NCBI RefSeq assembly: GCF_900113905.1
Contig: NZ_FORC01000006.1
Span: 1 to 64,000 of the forward strand
Source of the DNA: Phytopseudomonas argentinensis
GTDB taxonomy: Bacteria > Pseudomonadota > Gammaproteobacteria > Pseudomonadales > Pseudomonadaceae
Length of the DNA stretch: 64,000 nt
Reading direction: 5' to 3'
The position numbers were made by a program, and so were the translations under genes. The first letter of the stretch is position 1. Each line of letters begins with the position of its first letter. Under the pieces are notes generated by a model that was given only the letters and a program-made list of their open reading frames with translations, did no database searches and was not told the origin of the DNA. This document shows positions 43,735 to 52,260 of this stretch, piece after piece.

Positions 43735-44793
43735 TCAGGCGGTGGCTTTCTTCTGTCGCGGCGGCACGCGATTGACTCGCGTCTTGGCGCCGAAGAAAGC
43801 CACGCTGAGAAAGCGCAGCGGGCCGATCCGTTCCAACACCACCTTGAACGCCACCGGCAGGAGCAGCCCCAGCATCATGCTTACGGTGAAGACCACCCAG
43901 GCGTCATGCACCTGCAGCTTGTTCAGCCCGATGCGCGCACCCGCGGTGCCGAAGACATGGAACAGGTAGATCTCGAAGGAGAAGTACCCCAGCCAGGCCA
44001 GCGGTTTGAAATAGAAGCGGCGAGCGATCAATAAGCTGATGGCGGCCAGGCCCAGGGCGGTGCCGACCAGCGCCACATCAGGCTCGTCGAGATCGATCAG
44101 CGCGAACAGATAGGCTTGGTCGATGCCTACCAGGATCGCCAGAACCACGGCCATGGTCATGACATTGCGGCGGGTGATGAGTTGCTCGCCGAAGCGGTGG
44201 AGCCCCAGGCCCAGCAGGAAGAAGGGGAACAGCTGCATCGCCCTGTCGAGGCTGAACAGGTCCGGGAAGCTTTCCCAGGCGAAGGGTGCCGCCAGGGCCA
44301 TAGTGAATATCAGGCCGTAACTGCGCAGGGTCAGCAGCAGCCCCGCCTTCTCCAGCAGGGCGATCACCACGAAGATGCAGAAGATCGACTGCAGGAACCA
44401 GAAGTGCGCGTAGCTGAAGAAGTAGATGCTGAAGATGTCGGTCAGCTGCGGCTTGTCGTTGGTGTTGGGTACCACCATCTGCAAGACGAAGAACAGCGTC
44501 GAGACCACCAGCAACGGTATGCCGATGCGTTTGAATTTGCCTAGGTAGAAGCGCGGCAGGTCGCTGCCGGAATTCACCGGGCGCATTGCATAGACGTAGC
44601 CGGAGATGGCGGTGAACAGTGGCATGCGGATGTAGACGAGGGAATCGTAGAGGTAGCGCAGCACGGAGTCGTCGGGCACCTTCATGCCCAGGTCGGACGA
44701 ACTGCCGATGACATGGCCCGCGACCATCAGAAACAGCGCCAGTCCGCGCATGGTCTCTATTCGCAGATCCTTTTCAGGCGTGATCTTGGTCAT
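43735..44793 (-). CDS. Acyltransferase 3 family membrane protein
   Basis: The 352-residue, integral-membrane protein has about ten helices and an N-terminal segment ETMRGLALFLMVAGHVIG, the start of acyltransferase-3 proteins with the catalytic His (in MVAGHVIG). These enzymes transfer acyl groups to surface polysaccharide, lipid or peptidoglycan components. No substrate or partner gene is adjacent. It is convergent with tmRNA, 210 bases from the terminator, and preceded by a 525-base region without a clear gene; base composition seems slightly less GC-rich than neighbours. Confidence 0.87.
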   Translation of the reverse strand: MTKITPEKDLRIETMRGLALFLMVAGHVIGSSSDLGMKVPDDSVLRYLYDSLVYIRMPLFTAISGYVYAMRPVNSGSDLPRFYLGKFKRIGIPLLVVSTLFFVLQMVVPNTNDKPQLTDIFSIYFFSYAHFWFLQSIFCIFVVIALLEKAGLLLTLRSYGLIFTMALAAPFAWESFPDLFSLDRAMQLFPFFLLGLGLHRFGEQLITRRNVMTMAVVLAILVGIDQAYLFALIDLDEPDVALVGTALGLAAISLLIARRFYFKPLAWLGYFSFEIYLFHVFGTAGARIGLNKLQVHDAWVVFTVSMMLGLLLPVAFKVVLERIGPLRFLSVAFFGAKTRVNRVPPRQKKATA

Positions 44794-45318
44794 GCTGAGT
44801 CCTCTGTACTAGCTAAGCGAGACAGCGTTTCCACAGAGATGGGAACGGATGCTGGCGGATCAGACCATCTGAGCCCGGTGAGCTTCGACAGTTCATCAGC
44901 CGCCTTGCGGTCGCGCCGCTAGAGAGGACTGATTTTTCAATAATCCAAGCGAGAGCTTCTGACCCACGTGGCGATGAGGCAAAGTGATGGCAAATACCCT
45001 AGTGCCATCACCATCCTCCGACATGCTGATGGCTCGCAGGGTATTGCGGCCGATCCGCCCGGCACGTTTCACCTACCAGGCGACCTGCCACTGCACCACC
45101 CGCCAGGGCAGTGCACGCAGCGCATCCATGGACATATCCATTACCGTGCTGCTAGCCGCAGCAGCTCTCACCTCCCGGCCTAGACACGTTCAACACGCCG
45201 CGTTGAAACTAATCACCACTAGACGATACAACATAACATTACTATATTGTCCGGCCTTTTTTGCCACGGGCAGCGCGCCAGCGCCTGCCTGCCGATCAGA
45301 CTCGCCAAGGACCTGCCC
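44794..45318. other. Long intergenic region before the ABC operon
   Basis: Within this 525-base region a minus-strand stretch (about 44896-45141) reads as a possible decayed coding frame with an early stop (see findings). A site similar to a Zur box lies at 45220-45242. The acyltransferase promoter should be at the left end. No credible complete gene was found. Confidence 0.5.
45220..45242. promoter_or_regulatory. Zur-box-like site upstream of the ABC operon
   Basis: Read on the minus strand, the segment contains the half-site ATGTTAT in full and agrees with the enteric Zur consensus GAAATGTTATANTATAACATTTC at 15 of 22 defined positions. It lies 77-99 bases upstream of the operon's first ATG. 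The second half-site is poor, so this is only a candidate. Confidence 0.3.
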
Positions 45319-46860
45319 ATGCCTTTCAGGAACCGCCCTCGCCTCTCACTGCTCGCCGGCGCCTTCGCCACCTGGCTGACCCTGACCGCGGGACACGTCG
45401 CCGCCGAAGACCGTGTGTTCGATGTGGTCGCGCCATTCGAGATCGGTGGGCTGGATCCGACGATTTCCGGGTTTATCTTTCAGCGCATGCAGATCACCGA
45501 AACCCTGCTCGAGGCCGACGCCAAGGGCCAGCCGCTGCCAGCGCTGGCCGAGCGCTGGAGCGTGGCGGATGACGGCAAGCAGTGGACGCTGGCGATCCGC
45601 CAGGGCGTGAAGTTCCACGATGGCAGCGACCTCACCGCCGCCGTCGCCGCCCATGCCCTGGAGGCGGCGCGCAAGAAGCCTGGCATGCTGCGCGACGCGC
45701 CGATCACCGCGATCAGCGCCAACGGCAACGACGTAGTGATCGCCCTGAGCAAGCCTTTCAAGCCGCTGGCGGCGTTGCTGGCCCACTCCTCGGCCAACAT
45801 CCTGGCCAGCGCGGCCTATGATGCCGAGGGCAACGTCAAGCAGATCATCGCCACCGGCCCCTACCGGCTGACCCTGCTGGAGCCGCCGCAGCGCCTCGCC
45901 GCCGAGCGCTTCGAGGGCTACTGGGGAACAAAACCGAGTATCGAGAAGGCCACCTACCTGGGCGCCGGGCGCGGCGAAACCCGCTCGCTGATGGCCGAGA
46001 GCGGCGGTGCCGAACTGGTGTTCCAGCTCGACCCGCCGAGCATCGCCCGTTTGCAGCGCAGCCCCAATGTGCAGGTGCTGATGGGCCCTGTGCCGCGCGT
46101 GCTGGTGCTGGCGGCGAATGCCGGCAGCGGTGCCACCGCGCCGGTAGAGGTGCGCCAGGCGCTGAGCCTGGCGATCAACCGTGAGGGCATCACTGCGGCC
46201 GTGCTGCGCGCCCCGGGCACCGGCGCGACGCAGATGTTCGCCGACAGCGTGCCGGCCTGGCACGACGCCAGCCTGCCGCCGCTGAAGTACGACCCGCAGG
46301 CGGCCCGCGAGCTGCTCAAGGCCCAGGGCTGGACGCCGGGCGCCGACGGCATTCTGGAAAAGGACGGCCAGCGCCTGCAGCTCAAACTGCTCACCTACTC
46401 CGACCGCCCGGAACTGCCGCTGATCGCCACCGCTCTGCAGGCGCAACTGCGCGAAGTCGGCGTGGACGTGGAGGTCGCGGTGACCAACGCCAGCGCAATC
46501 CCTGCGGCCCACAACGACGGCACCCTGCAACTGGCCCTGTACGGGCGCAACTACGCCCTGGTGCCCGACCCGCTGCTGACCCTGATGGCCGACTTCGGCA
46601 ACGGCGGCGCCGAGTGGGGCCCGCTGGGCTGGAACAACCCGCAGTTCGAGCAGACCCTGAGCACACTGCTGGCCAGCGATGACCCGGCCGCGCAACAGCA
46701 ACTGCGCAACAAGCTGATGGGGTTGGTGCAGCAAGACCTGCCGCTGATCCCGATCGCCTGGTACCGCCAGTCCATCGCCGTGTCCAAACAGATCGAAGGC
46801 GCGGCCATCGACCCATTCGAGCGCACCTTCGGCCTGAGCAACATGCGGTGGCGCCCATGA
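45319..46860 (+). CDS. ABC transporter substrate-binding protein (peptide/nickel/opine, SBP_bac_5)
   Basis: The 513-residue periplasmic binding protein has a signal peptide (MPFRNRPRLSLLAGAFATWLTLTAGHVAA) with no lipobox, and the family 5 extracellular solute-binding fold: LDPTISGFIFQRMQITETLLEAD; LAERWSVADDGKQWTLAIRQGVKFHDGSDLTA; later ALSLAINREGI. The start at ATG 45319 is preferred over an in-frame one at 45247. It is the first of four genes joined by overlapping ATGA start/stop junctions. Such SBPs bind oligopeptides, nickel or metal-opine chelates; the gene's ligand is unknown. Confidence 0.9.
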   Translation: MPFRNRPRLSLLAGAFATWLTLTAGHVAAEDRVFDVVAPFEIGGLDPTISGFIFQRMQITETLLEADAKGQPLPALAERWSVADDGKQWTLAIRQGVKFHDGSDLTAAVAAHALEAARKKPGMLRDAPITAISANGNDVVIALSKPFKPLAALLAHSSANILASAAYDAEGNVKQIIATGPYRLTLLEPPQRLAAERFEGYWGTKPSIEKATYLGAGRGETRSLMAESGGAELVFQLDPPSIARLQRSPNVQVLMGPVPRVLVLAANAGSGATAPVEVRQALSLAINREGITAAVLRAPGTGATQMFADSVPAWHDASLPPLKYDPQAARELLKAQGWTPGADGILEKDGQRLQLKLLTYSDRPELPLIATALQAQLREVGVDVEVAVTNASAIPAAHNDGTLQLALYGRNYALVPDPLLTLMADFGNGGAEWGPLGWNNPQFEQTLSTLLASDDPAAQQQLRNKLMGLVQQDLPLIPIAWYRQSIAVSKQIEGAAIDPFERTFGLSNMRWRP

Positions 46861-47792
46861 TCCGGCTGCTGGGCTTTCGCCTGCTGCAGGCGGTGATGGT
46901 CGCCGTGCTGATCGGCGCGCTGACCTTTCTGCTGATGAGCCTGCTGCCCGGCGATGCGGCCTATCGCATTGCCGCCGGGCGCTACGGCTACGACATGGTC
47001 AACAGCGCCGCCGCCGAAGCGGTGCGTGCCGAGCTGGGTTTGGATCAGCCGGTGCTGTGGCGCTTCACGGCCTGGATTGGCGATCTGCTGAGCCTCGACC
47101 TAGGCAACTCGCTGGTTACCGGCCGGCCGGTGATGGACATGGTCGCCCACGAGCTGGGCAGCTCCGTACGTCTGGCCGTCGGTGCGGTGCTGTTGTCCTT
47201 TCTGATCGGCCCGCCGGTTGGGGTGATCGCCGGCCTGCGCCCGGGCGGCTGGCTGGATCGCGGCCTGCTGCTGCTCAGCACCGCGACCCGCGCCATTCCG
47301 CATTTCGTGCTCGGGGTGATTCTGGTGCTGATCTTCTCGGTCTGGTTGATGGTGCTGCCATCGGCCGGCCATGGCAGCTTCACCCATACCATCCTGCCGA
47401 CCCTGACCCTGGCGCTGGGTCTGGCGGCGGTGTCCTCGCGGGTCGCGCGGGATGCCACCGTGGCGGTGGCGTCATCCCCCTACTTCGCCTTTGGCCGCCT
47501 CAAGGGGCTGAGTGGCACCCAGGTGTTCATGCGCCACGGCCTGCGCAATATCGGCGTACCGGTAGTGACCTATCTCGGCGTGCAGCTGGTGTACCTGATC
47601 GAAGGCGTGGTGGTAGTCGAGACCCTGTTCGCCTGGCCGGGCATCGGCCACGGCCTGGTGCACGCCATCGTCCAGCGCGACGTGCCCATGGTGCAGGGCA
47701 CCGCATTGGCCATGGGACTGATGTTCGTGCTGCTGAACACCGTGGTGGACCTGCTCAACCACCTGATCGACCCACGCCGGAGAAGCGCATGA
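46857..47792 (+). CDS. ABC transporter permease 1 (DppB/NikB/OppB-like)
   Basis: The 311-residue inner-membrane protein has about six helices and the BPD_transp_1 EAA-loop sequence near GRLKGLSGTQVFMRHGLRNIGVPVVTYLGVQL. The ATG sits in an ATGA overlap with the end of the binding-protein gene. It pairs with permease 2 to form the translocation channel. Confidence 0.92.
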   Translation: MIRLLGFRLLQAVMVAVLIGALTFLLMSLLPGDAAYRIAAGRYGYDMVNSAAAEAVRAELGLDQPVLWRFTAWIGDLLSLDLGNSLVTGRPVMDMVAHELGSSVRLAVGAVLLSFLIGPPVGVIAGLRPGGWLDRGLLLLSTATRAIPHFVLGVILVLIFSVWLMVLPSAGHGSFTHTILPTLTLALGLAAVSSRVARDATVAVASSPYFAFGRLKGLSGTQVFMRHGLRNIGVPVVTYLGVQLVYLIEGVVVVETLFAWPGIGHGLVHAIVQRDVPMVQGTALAMGLMFVLLNTVVDLLNHLIDPRRRSA

Positions 47793-48610
47793 GTCTGGAA
47801 ATTGCCATCGCCGAGGCGGCGCCCGCACCGCGCGCGCCCGTTCGTATCATCGGCCTCGTCCTGCTCGCGGCGCTGGTCGCCTTTGCCATCGGCGTACCGC
47901 TGTTCTGGGGCGTGGATATCGCCAAGCAGGACTACAGCGCGATTCTCGCCGGCGTGAGCAGCGCCCACCCGCTGGGCACCGATCATCTGGGGCGCGACAT
48001 GCTCGCCCGCCTGGCCGCTGCGGTGCGCCTGTCCCTGGGCCTGGCCCTGGTCAGCGTGGCCACTGCCGCCATTCCCGGCGTGCTGCTGGGCATCCTGGCG
48101 GCCTGGAAAGGCGGCTGGGTCGACAAGGGGCTCGGGCTGCTGGCCGAGATGTTCCTGGCCCTGCCCGGCCTGCTGCTGGTGCTGCTGATCGTGGCCATCT
48201 ACCCTGGCTCCTTTCTCGCCCTGTACGGCGCGGTGGCGCTGGTACTGTGGATCGAGTACTTCCGCATGACCCGCGCCCTGGCGCGCACCGTGCTGGCCTC
48301 GCCAGCGGTAGCGGCCTCGCAGCTGCTCGGCTTCGGCCCGACGTACATCATCCGCCGCCACCTGTGGCCGGAGCTGGCACCCACGCTGATGACCATCGCC
48401 GCCTTTGGCGCGGCCGCGGCGATCATGGCCATCGCAGCCCTGGGCTTCGTCAGCGTGGGGGTCAAGCCACCCACCGCCGAGCTGGGACTGATGATCACCG
48501 AGCTGCTGCCGTACTTCGCCGAAGCGCCCTCGGTGATCGCCCTGCCGATCACCGTGATCTTCCTGATCGTTCTGTCACTGCTGCTGATTGCCGGGGGGCG
48601 CAAGCCATGA
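47789..48610 (+). CDS. ABC transporter permease 2 (DppC/NikC/OppC-like)
   Basis: The 273-residue permease has a hydrophobic start IIGLVLLAALVAFAIGVPLFWGVD and the typical DppC-type signature HPLGTDHLGRDMLARL. The ATG overlaps the permease 1 stop (ATGA at 47789). The next ATPase gene overlaps its own stop in the same way. The EAA loop region is ASQLLGFGPTYIIRRHLWPEL. Confidence 0.92.
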   Translation: MSLEIAIAEAAPAPRAPVRIIGLVLLAALVAFAIGVPLFWGVDIAKQDYSAILAGVSSAHPLGTDHLGRDMLARLAAAVRLSLGLALVSVATAAIPGVLLGILAAWKGGWVDKGLGLLAEMFLALPGLLLVLLIVAIYPGSFLALYGAVALVLWIEYFRMTRALARTVLASPAVAASQLLGFGPTYIIRRHLWPELAPTLMTIAAFGAAAAIMAIAALGFVSVGVKPPTAELGLMITELLPYFAEAPSVIALPITVIFLIVLSLLLIAGGRKP

Positions 48611-50004
48611 AACCACTGCTGAGCACCCGCGCCCTGGAGATCCGCACCGCCACGGCGCAACTGGTCGAACCGCTGTCCATCGACCTGTGGCCAGGCCAGG
48701 TACTGACCATCATCGGCGAAACCGGCTCGGGCAAGAGCCTGTTCGCCCAGGGCATCGTCGGCAACCTGCCCCCGGGGCTCTCGGCCCATGGCGAAATAGA
48801 ACTGGCTGGCGGCCTGCGCGAACAAGGCCAGGCCAGCGGTCGGCATGCCGCCTGGGGCCGCGAACTCGCCGTGCTGCCCCAGGAACCCTGGCTGAGCCTG
48901 GACCCGACCATGCGCGCCCTCGACCAGGTCAGCGAAACCTACCAGTACGTGGTTGGCAAAAGCGCTCAAGAATCTCGCCAGCAAAGCCGCCAGGATCTGA
49001 CACAGCTGGGCATCGAGCAGGCCGAGGCGAAGTTTCCCTTCCAGCTCTCCGGCGGCATGGCCCAGCGCCTGGCCTTCGCCGCCACCCATGCCGGCGGCGC
49101 CAAGGTGATGATTGCCGACGAACCCACCAAGGGCCTCGACAGCGCGCGTATCGGCGAAGTGATCAGCCTCTTGCAGGCCGGCATCGCCGATGGCGGCGCG
49201 CTGCTGATCATCACTCACGACATCGAGGTGGCGCGCCGGCTCGGCGGCCAGGTGATGATCATGCTCAAGGGCAGGATCATCGAGAGCGGCAGCGCCGAGC
49301 AGGTGCTCGATGCCCCGAGCCACGACTACACCCGCCGTTTGCTCGATGCCGACCCAGCACGCTGGCCGCGCCAGGCACCCTCGGTACTGAGCGGCGAGCC
49401 GGTGGTGCAGGTGCGTGACCTGGCCGTGGAGCGTGGCGAACGGCTGCTGTTCGAGGGGTTGTCGTTCGACGCGCGCCCTGGCGAGGTGGTCGGCGTGACC
49501 GGCCCCTCGGGCTGCGGCAAGTCGACCCTGGGCGACGTCATCCTTGGTTTGATGCAGGCGCGCAGCGGCACGGTGAGCAAGCGCCGCGAGGCGCCACGGG
49601 TGGCTTTCCAGAAGCTCTACCAGGACCCGGTGGCGGCCTTTCCACCGACCATCACCCTGGGCCGCTGCCTGGCTGACTTGGTGCGCCTGCATCGCCTCGA
49701 TGCCAGCCGTATCGACGGGCTGCTCGAGCGCCTGCGCCTGCAACCGAGCCTGCTCGAGCGCCTGCCTGGCAACGTCTCCGGTGGCGAGCTGCAACGCTTT
49801 TCGCTGCTGCGCGTGCTGCTGCTCGACCCGGTGTTCATCTTCGCCGACGAACCCAGCTCGCGCCTGGATCTGATCACCCAGCAGGAGATGATCGAACTGC
49901 TGGTGGAAACCGCCCGGGAACGGCGCACCGCGGTGCTGCTGGTCAGCCACGACGAAGCGCTGATCGAAGCGGTAGCCGATCAGCGCATTCGCCTGGGCCA
50001 CTGA
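48607..50004 (+). CDS. Fused dual ATP-binding protein of the ABC importer
   Basis: The 465-residue protein contains two ATPase domains in tandem. Domain 1 has Walker A GETGSGKS (37-44), signature LSGGMAQR and Walker B VMIADEPTKGLD; domain 2 (from about residue 290) has Walker A GPSGCGKST, signature VSGGELQR, and FIFADEPSSRLD. This corresponds to fused DppD+DppF. The fused form lacks the Fe-S-like cysteine-rich C-terminal extension found in typical OppD/DppD (I see no such motif), so the domains are compact. ATGA overlap with permease 2. Confidence 0.92.
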   Translation: MKPLLSTRALEIRTATAQLVEPLSIDLWPGQVLTIIGETGSGKSLFAQGIVGNLPPGLSAHGEIELAGGLREQGQASGRHAAWGRELAVLPQEPWLSLDPTMRALDQVSETYQYVVGKSAQESRQQSRQDLTQLGIEQAEAKFPFQLSGGMAQRLAFAATHAGGAKVMIADEPTKGLDSARIGEVISLLQAGIADGGALLIITHDIEVARRLGGQVMIMLKGRIIESGSAEQVLDAPSHDYTRRLLDADPARWPRQAPSVLSGEPVVQVRDLAVERGERLLFEGLSFDARPGEVVGVTGPSGCGKSTLGDVILGLMQARSGTVSKRREAPRVAFQKLYQDPVAAFPPTITLGRCLADLVRLHRLDASRIDGLLERLRLQPSLLERLPGNVSGGELQRFSLLRVLLLDPVFIFADEPSSRLDLITQQEMIELLVETARERRTAVLLVSHDEALIEAVADQRIRLGH

Positions 50005-50028
50005 GCGGGGCGGTTGTGCACGGATGCT

Positions 50029-50739
50029 TCAGCGGCGTGCACAACTCTGCTCCGAGGCGAGCATCTCGCTGATCCAGCGCACCTGCTGCTCCAGTTGCCC
50101 ATCCGCCACGGTCCGATGAGCGCGGGCCAGGCCCGCCAGGGTCTGTTGCTTGAGGCGCAGCAGGCGCTGCCACTTGGCGACAAATACCGGGCCGCGCGCC
50201 TGCAGCAGCAAAGGGCCGAAATACAGCTCTTGATCCGTGTAGCTTGTCGGCTCGCCGGGCTCGGCGACGATGATCTCGTAGAAGAAGCGGTTTTCCTGCA
50301 GCAGCTCCTCGTGACGGATGCGGTAGCCGTGGTCCATCAGCCACCTGCGCAGCGGCTGCTCGCCGCCGTTGGGTTGCAGGATCAATAGCTCGTTGCCGCC
50401 GAGCCGCGCCCTGTCCCGCGCAAGGATGTAGCGAATGGTCTCGCCGCCCATGCCGCAAAAGCTGATGGCGGAGATGCAGTCGGCGGGTTCGATGGCCGCC
50501 AAGCCATCGGCCAGGCGCACGGCGATAAGCTCGCCCAGGTCATTCTCGCGTACGCTGCGCTCGACCGCGCGCAACGGTGTGAGCGCTACTTCGCCGGCCA
50601 CCGCGGCGCTGATCAGGCCGCGATTCATCAGGGCGACGAGCAGGTAGCCATGGTCGGTACCGATATCGGCAAGCCGCGCGCCTGCCGGCACCTGGGCGGC
50701 GACGCGCTCCAGGCGTGCGGACAATTTTCGTGGGTTCAA
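50029..50739 (-). CDS. trmK: tRNA (adenine(22)-N1)-methyltransferase TrmK
   Basis: The product (236 residues) is a TrmK/Duf633 SAM methyltransferase: LERVAAQVPAGARLADIGTDHGYLLVALMNRG (motif I) near residues 10-45, VAGEVALTPLRAVERSV, and FCGMGGETI. It methylates A22 of tRNA(Ser) and others. The start is TTG at 50739, preceded by GAGG; the open frame extends to 50973 without a recognisable start, and relatives begin with NPRKLSARL. It converges on the ATPase gene with 24 bases between. Confidence 0.88.
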   Translation of the reverse strand: MNPRKLSARLERVAAQVPAGARLADIGTDHGYLLVALMNRGLISAAVAGEVALTPLRAVERSVRENDLGELIAVRLADGLAAIEPADCISAISFCGMGGETIRYILARDRARLGGNELLILQPNGGEQPLRRWLMDHGYRIRHEELLQENRFFYEIIVAEPGEPTSYTDQELYFGPLLLQARGPVFVAKWQRLLRLKQQTLAGLARAHRTVADGQLEQQVRWISEMLASEQSCARR

Positions 50740-50849
50740 CGGCGGCCTCGTGATAGCTCGCGCGCCAGGGCTTGGCAGCGCGGCGAGCGATTCTGTCGGG
50801 CAATGGCTGGCGAAGCAACCGCAGAGGCTGCCCTGCAGCGAGGCGCGGC

Positions 50850-51389
50850 TCAGCTGGCGCGCCGGCCGCCGATCAGCGCGCTCACACTGAGGGTGTCCAC
50901 CTGCACGCCCTCGCAGGCCCGCGCTTCCTGCAGGCATTGCAGGCACAGCTGGGCATTGGCGCTGTGCGAGCACGACAGGTCTGCGGCGCCCTGGTCAAGA
51001 AAGATGGCGCCCGTCTTGCGCGAACGCATCTCGGGCAGCACTTCGCTGACCACCGCGGCCAGGCTCAGGCAGCCCAGGTCGGCGGCCTGGGCCGCGAGTG
51101 CAGCGGCCTCGGGCATGTTGCTGGAGTCCAGGCCGTAGTACATGGCATCGATCGGCCCGACGCTGCTGCGGATCGAGCGGATCATCGCCCTGGCCTGCTC
51201 GGGCCGGGACAGGTCGCCGGTGAAGGTGCGGGTGGCGATGCCTTCGCTCTCCAGCACGCTGGTCAGTGCCTGCACAGCCTGCGCGTGGTCGGCCACCAGC
51301 ACCACGTCATAGCCCTGGTTGCCGTAATGCCGTGCGGCCAACGCACCCGCGCTGTTCTGCGCGCCAAAGACCAAGAAAGTTCGATTCAT
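50850..51389 (-). CDS. Degenerate short-chain dehydrogenase-like protein
   Basis: The 179-residue protein has a Rossmann start (RTFLVFGAQNSAGALAARHYGNQGYDVVL) and SDR-like strands, with DLSRPEQARAMIRSIRSSVGPIDAMYYG and GAIFLDQGAADLS. The catalytic YxxxK expected about 40 residues from the end is missing: the matching segment reads CSHSANAQL. It is also shorter than SDR enzymes (about 240-260). It is therefore either a non-catalytic NAD-binding protein or a decaying gene. The neighbour TrmK is on the same strand, 111 bases downstream. Confidence 0.7.
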   Translation of the reverse strand: MNRTFLVFGAQNSAGALAARHYGNQGYDVVLVADHAQAVQALTSVLESEGIATRTFTGDLSRPEQARAMIRSIRSSVGPIDAMYYGLDSSNMPEAAALAAQAADLGCLSLAAVVSEVLPEMRSRKTGAIFLDQGAADLSCSHSANAQLCLQCLQEARACEGVQVDTLSVSALIGGRRAS

Positions 51390-51585
51390 GCCTCAACCCG
51401 CCCCGAAGTTGCGTGCACAGGCGCGGCGCTCCGACATCGCCTGGTGGGCGGCGGGCGCCTTGCCTCAGCGGCCCGGTCGGCCGTTGCAGATGATGGTCAC
51501 CCGGCAACATTGCCTGAACATTGCGCCGTGGTTTTCGCGCCTCCGCTACTATGTGAGGCTCCGATAAACCCCGTGGTAAGCCCCC

Positions 51586-52260
51586 TTGCGAATCCTCCTC
51601 GTCGAAGATGACCTGCCCATGGCCCAGGCCCTGCAAGAGGCGCTGGGCCGGCATGGCTTGCTGGTCGATTGCGTGCACTCGCTGGCCGCGGCGGGGGCGA
51701 CGCTGCGCCTGAACGTGCACGATCTGTTGATCCTCGACCGCGGCCTGCCCGATGGCGATGGCGTGGGCTTCATCGCCACCGCCCGGCGGCTGTGCCCGGC
51801 GCTGCCCATCGTGCTGCTTACCGCCCGTGGCGAGATCGCCGAGCGAGTCGATGGCCTCGATGGCGGTGCCGACGACTACTTGGTCAAGCCGGTGGCCGTC
51901 GACGAACTGCTGGCACGGGTGCGGGCGATTGCCCGGCGCCCGGCCACGCTGGTGCTGCCTACCGCCACCCTTGGCGCCCTGTCGTTCGACTTCAGCGCCC
52001 GCGAGGCCGTGGTCGACGGCCAGGCGCTGCATTTGCCGCGACGCCAGTTGCTGATCCTGGAGGCACTGATCTACCGCCAGGGGCGCACCGTGCTGCGCGA
52101 GAATCTGCACGAGGCGGTGTATGGCCTGGCCGACGAGATCCAGTCCAACGCCCTGGACGCCCACGTGTCGCGGCTGCGCCGGGCGCTCAAGGATGCCGAG
52201 GCCGGCGTGGAGATCGCGGTGATCCGCGGGGTTGGCTACCTGCTCAAGGAAAGTCGATGA
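51586..52260 (+). CDS. OmpR-family response regulator
   Basis: The 224-residue two-domain regulator has a receiver (EDD at residues 7-9, phosphoacceptor Asp51, Lys101 in LVKP) and a winged-helix DNA-binding domain (about residues 130-224; HVSRLRRALKDAEAGVEI). The start is TTG 51586 (MRILLVEDDLPMAQ). The gene for its sensor kinase starts within its stop codon (ATGA at 52257). Target genes are unknown. Confidence 0.92.
   Translation: MRILLVEDDLPMAQALQEALGRHGLLVDCVHSLAAAGATLRLNVHDLLILDRGLPDGDGVGFIATARRLCPALPIVLLTARGEIAERVDGLDGGADDYLVKPVAVDELLARVRAIARRPATLVLPTATLGALSFDFSAREAVVDGQALHLPRRQLLILEALIYRQGRTVLRENLHEAVYGLADEIQSNALDAHVSRLRRALKDAEAGVEIAVIRGVGYLLKESR

Noticed and set aside
44968..45379. 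Short plus-strand frames in the gap before the ABC operon
   Set aside because: Ser/Thr/Pro-rich, no ribosome site, no family signature, and overlapping the start of the real gene.
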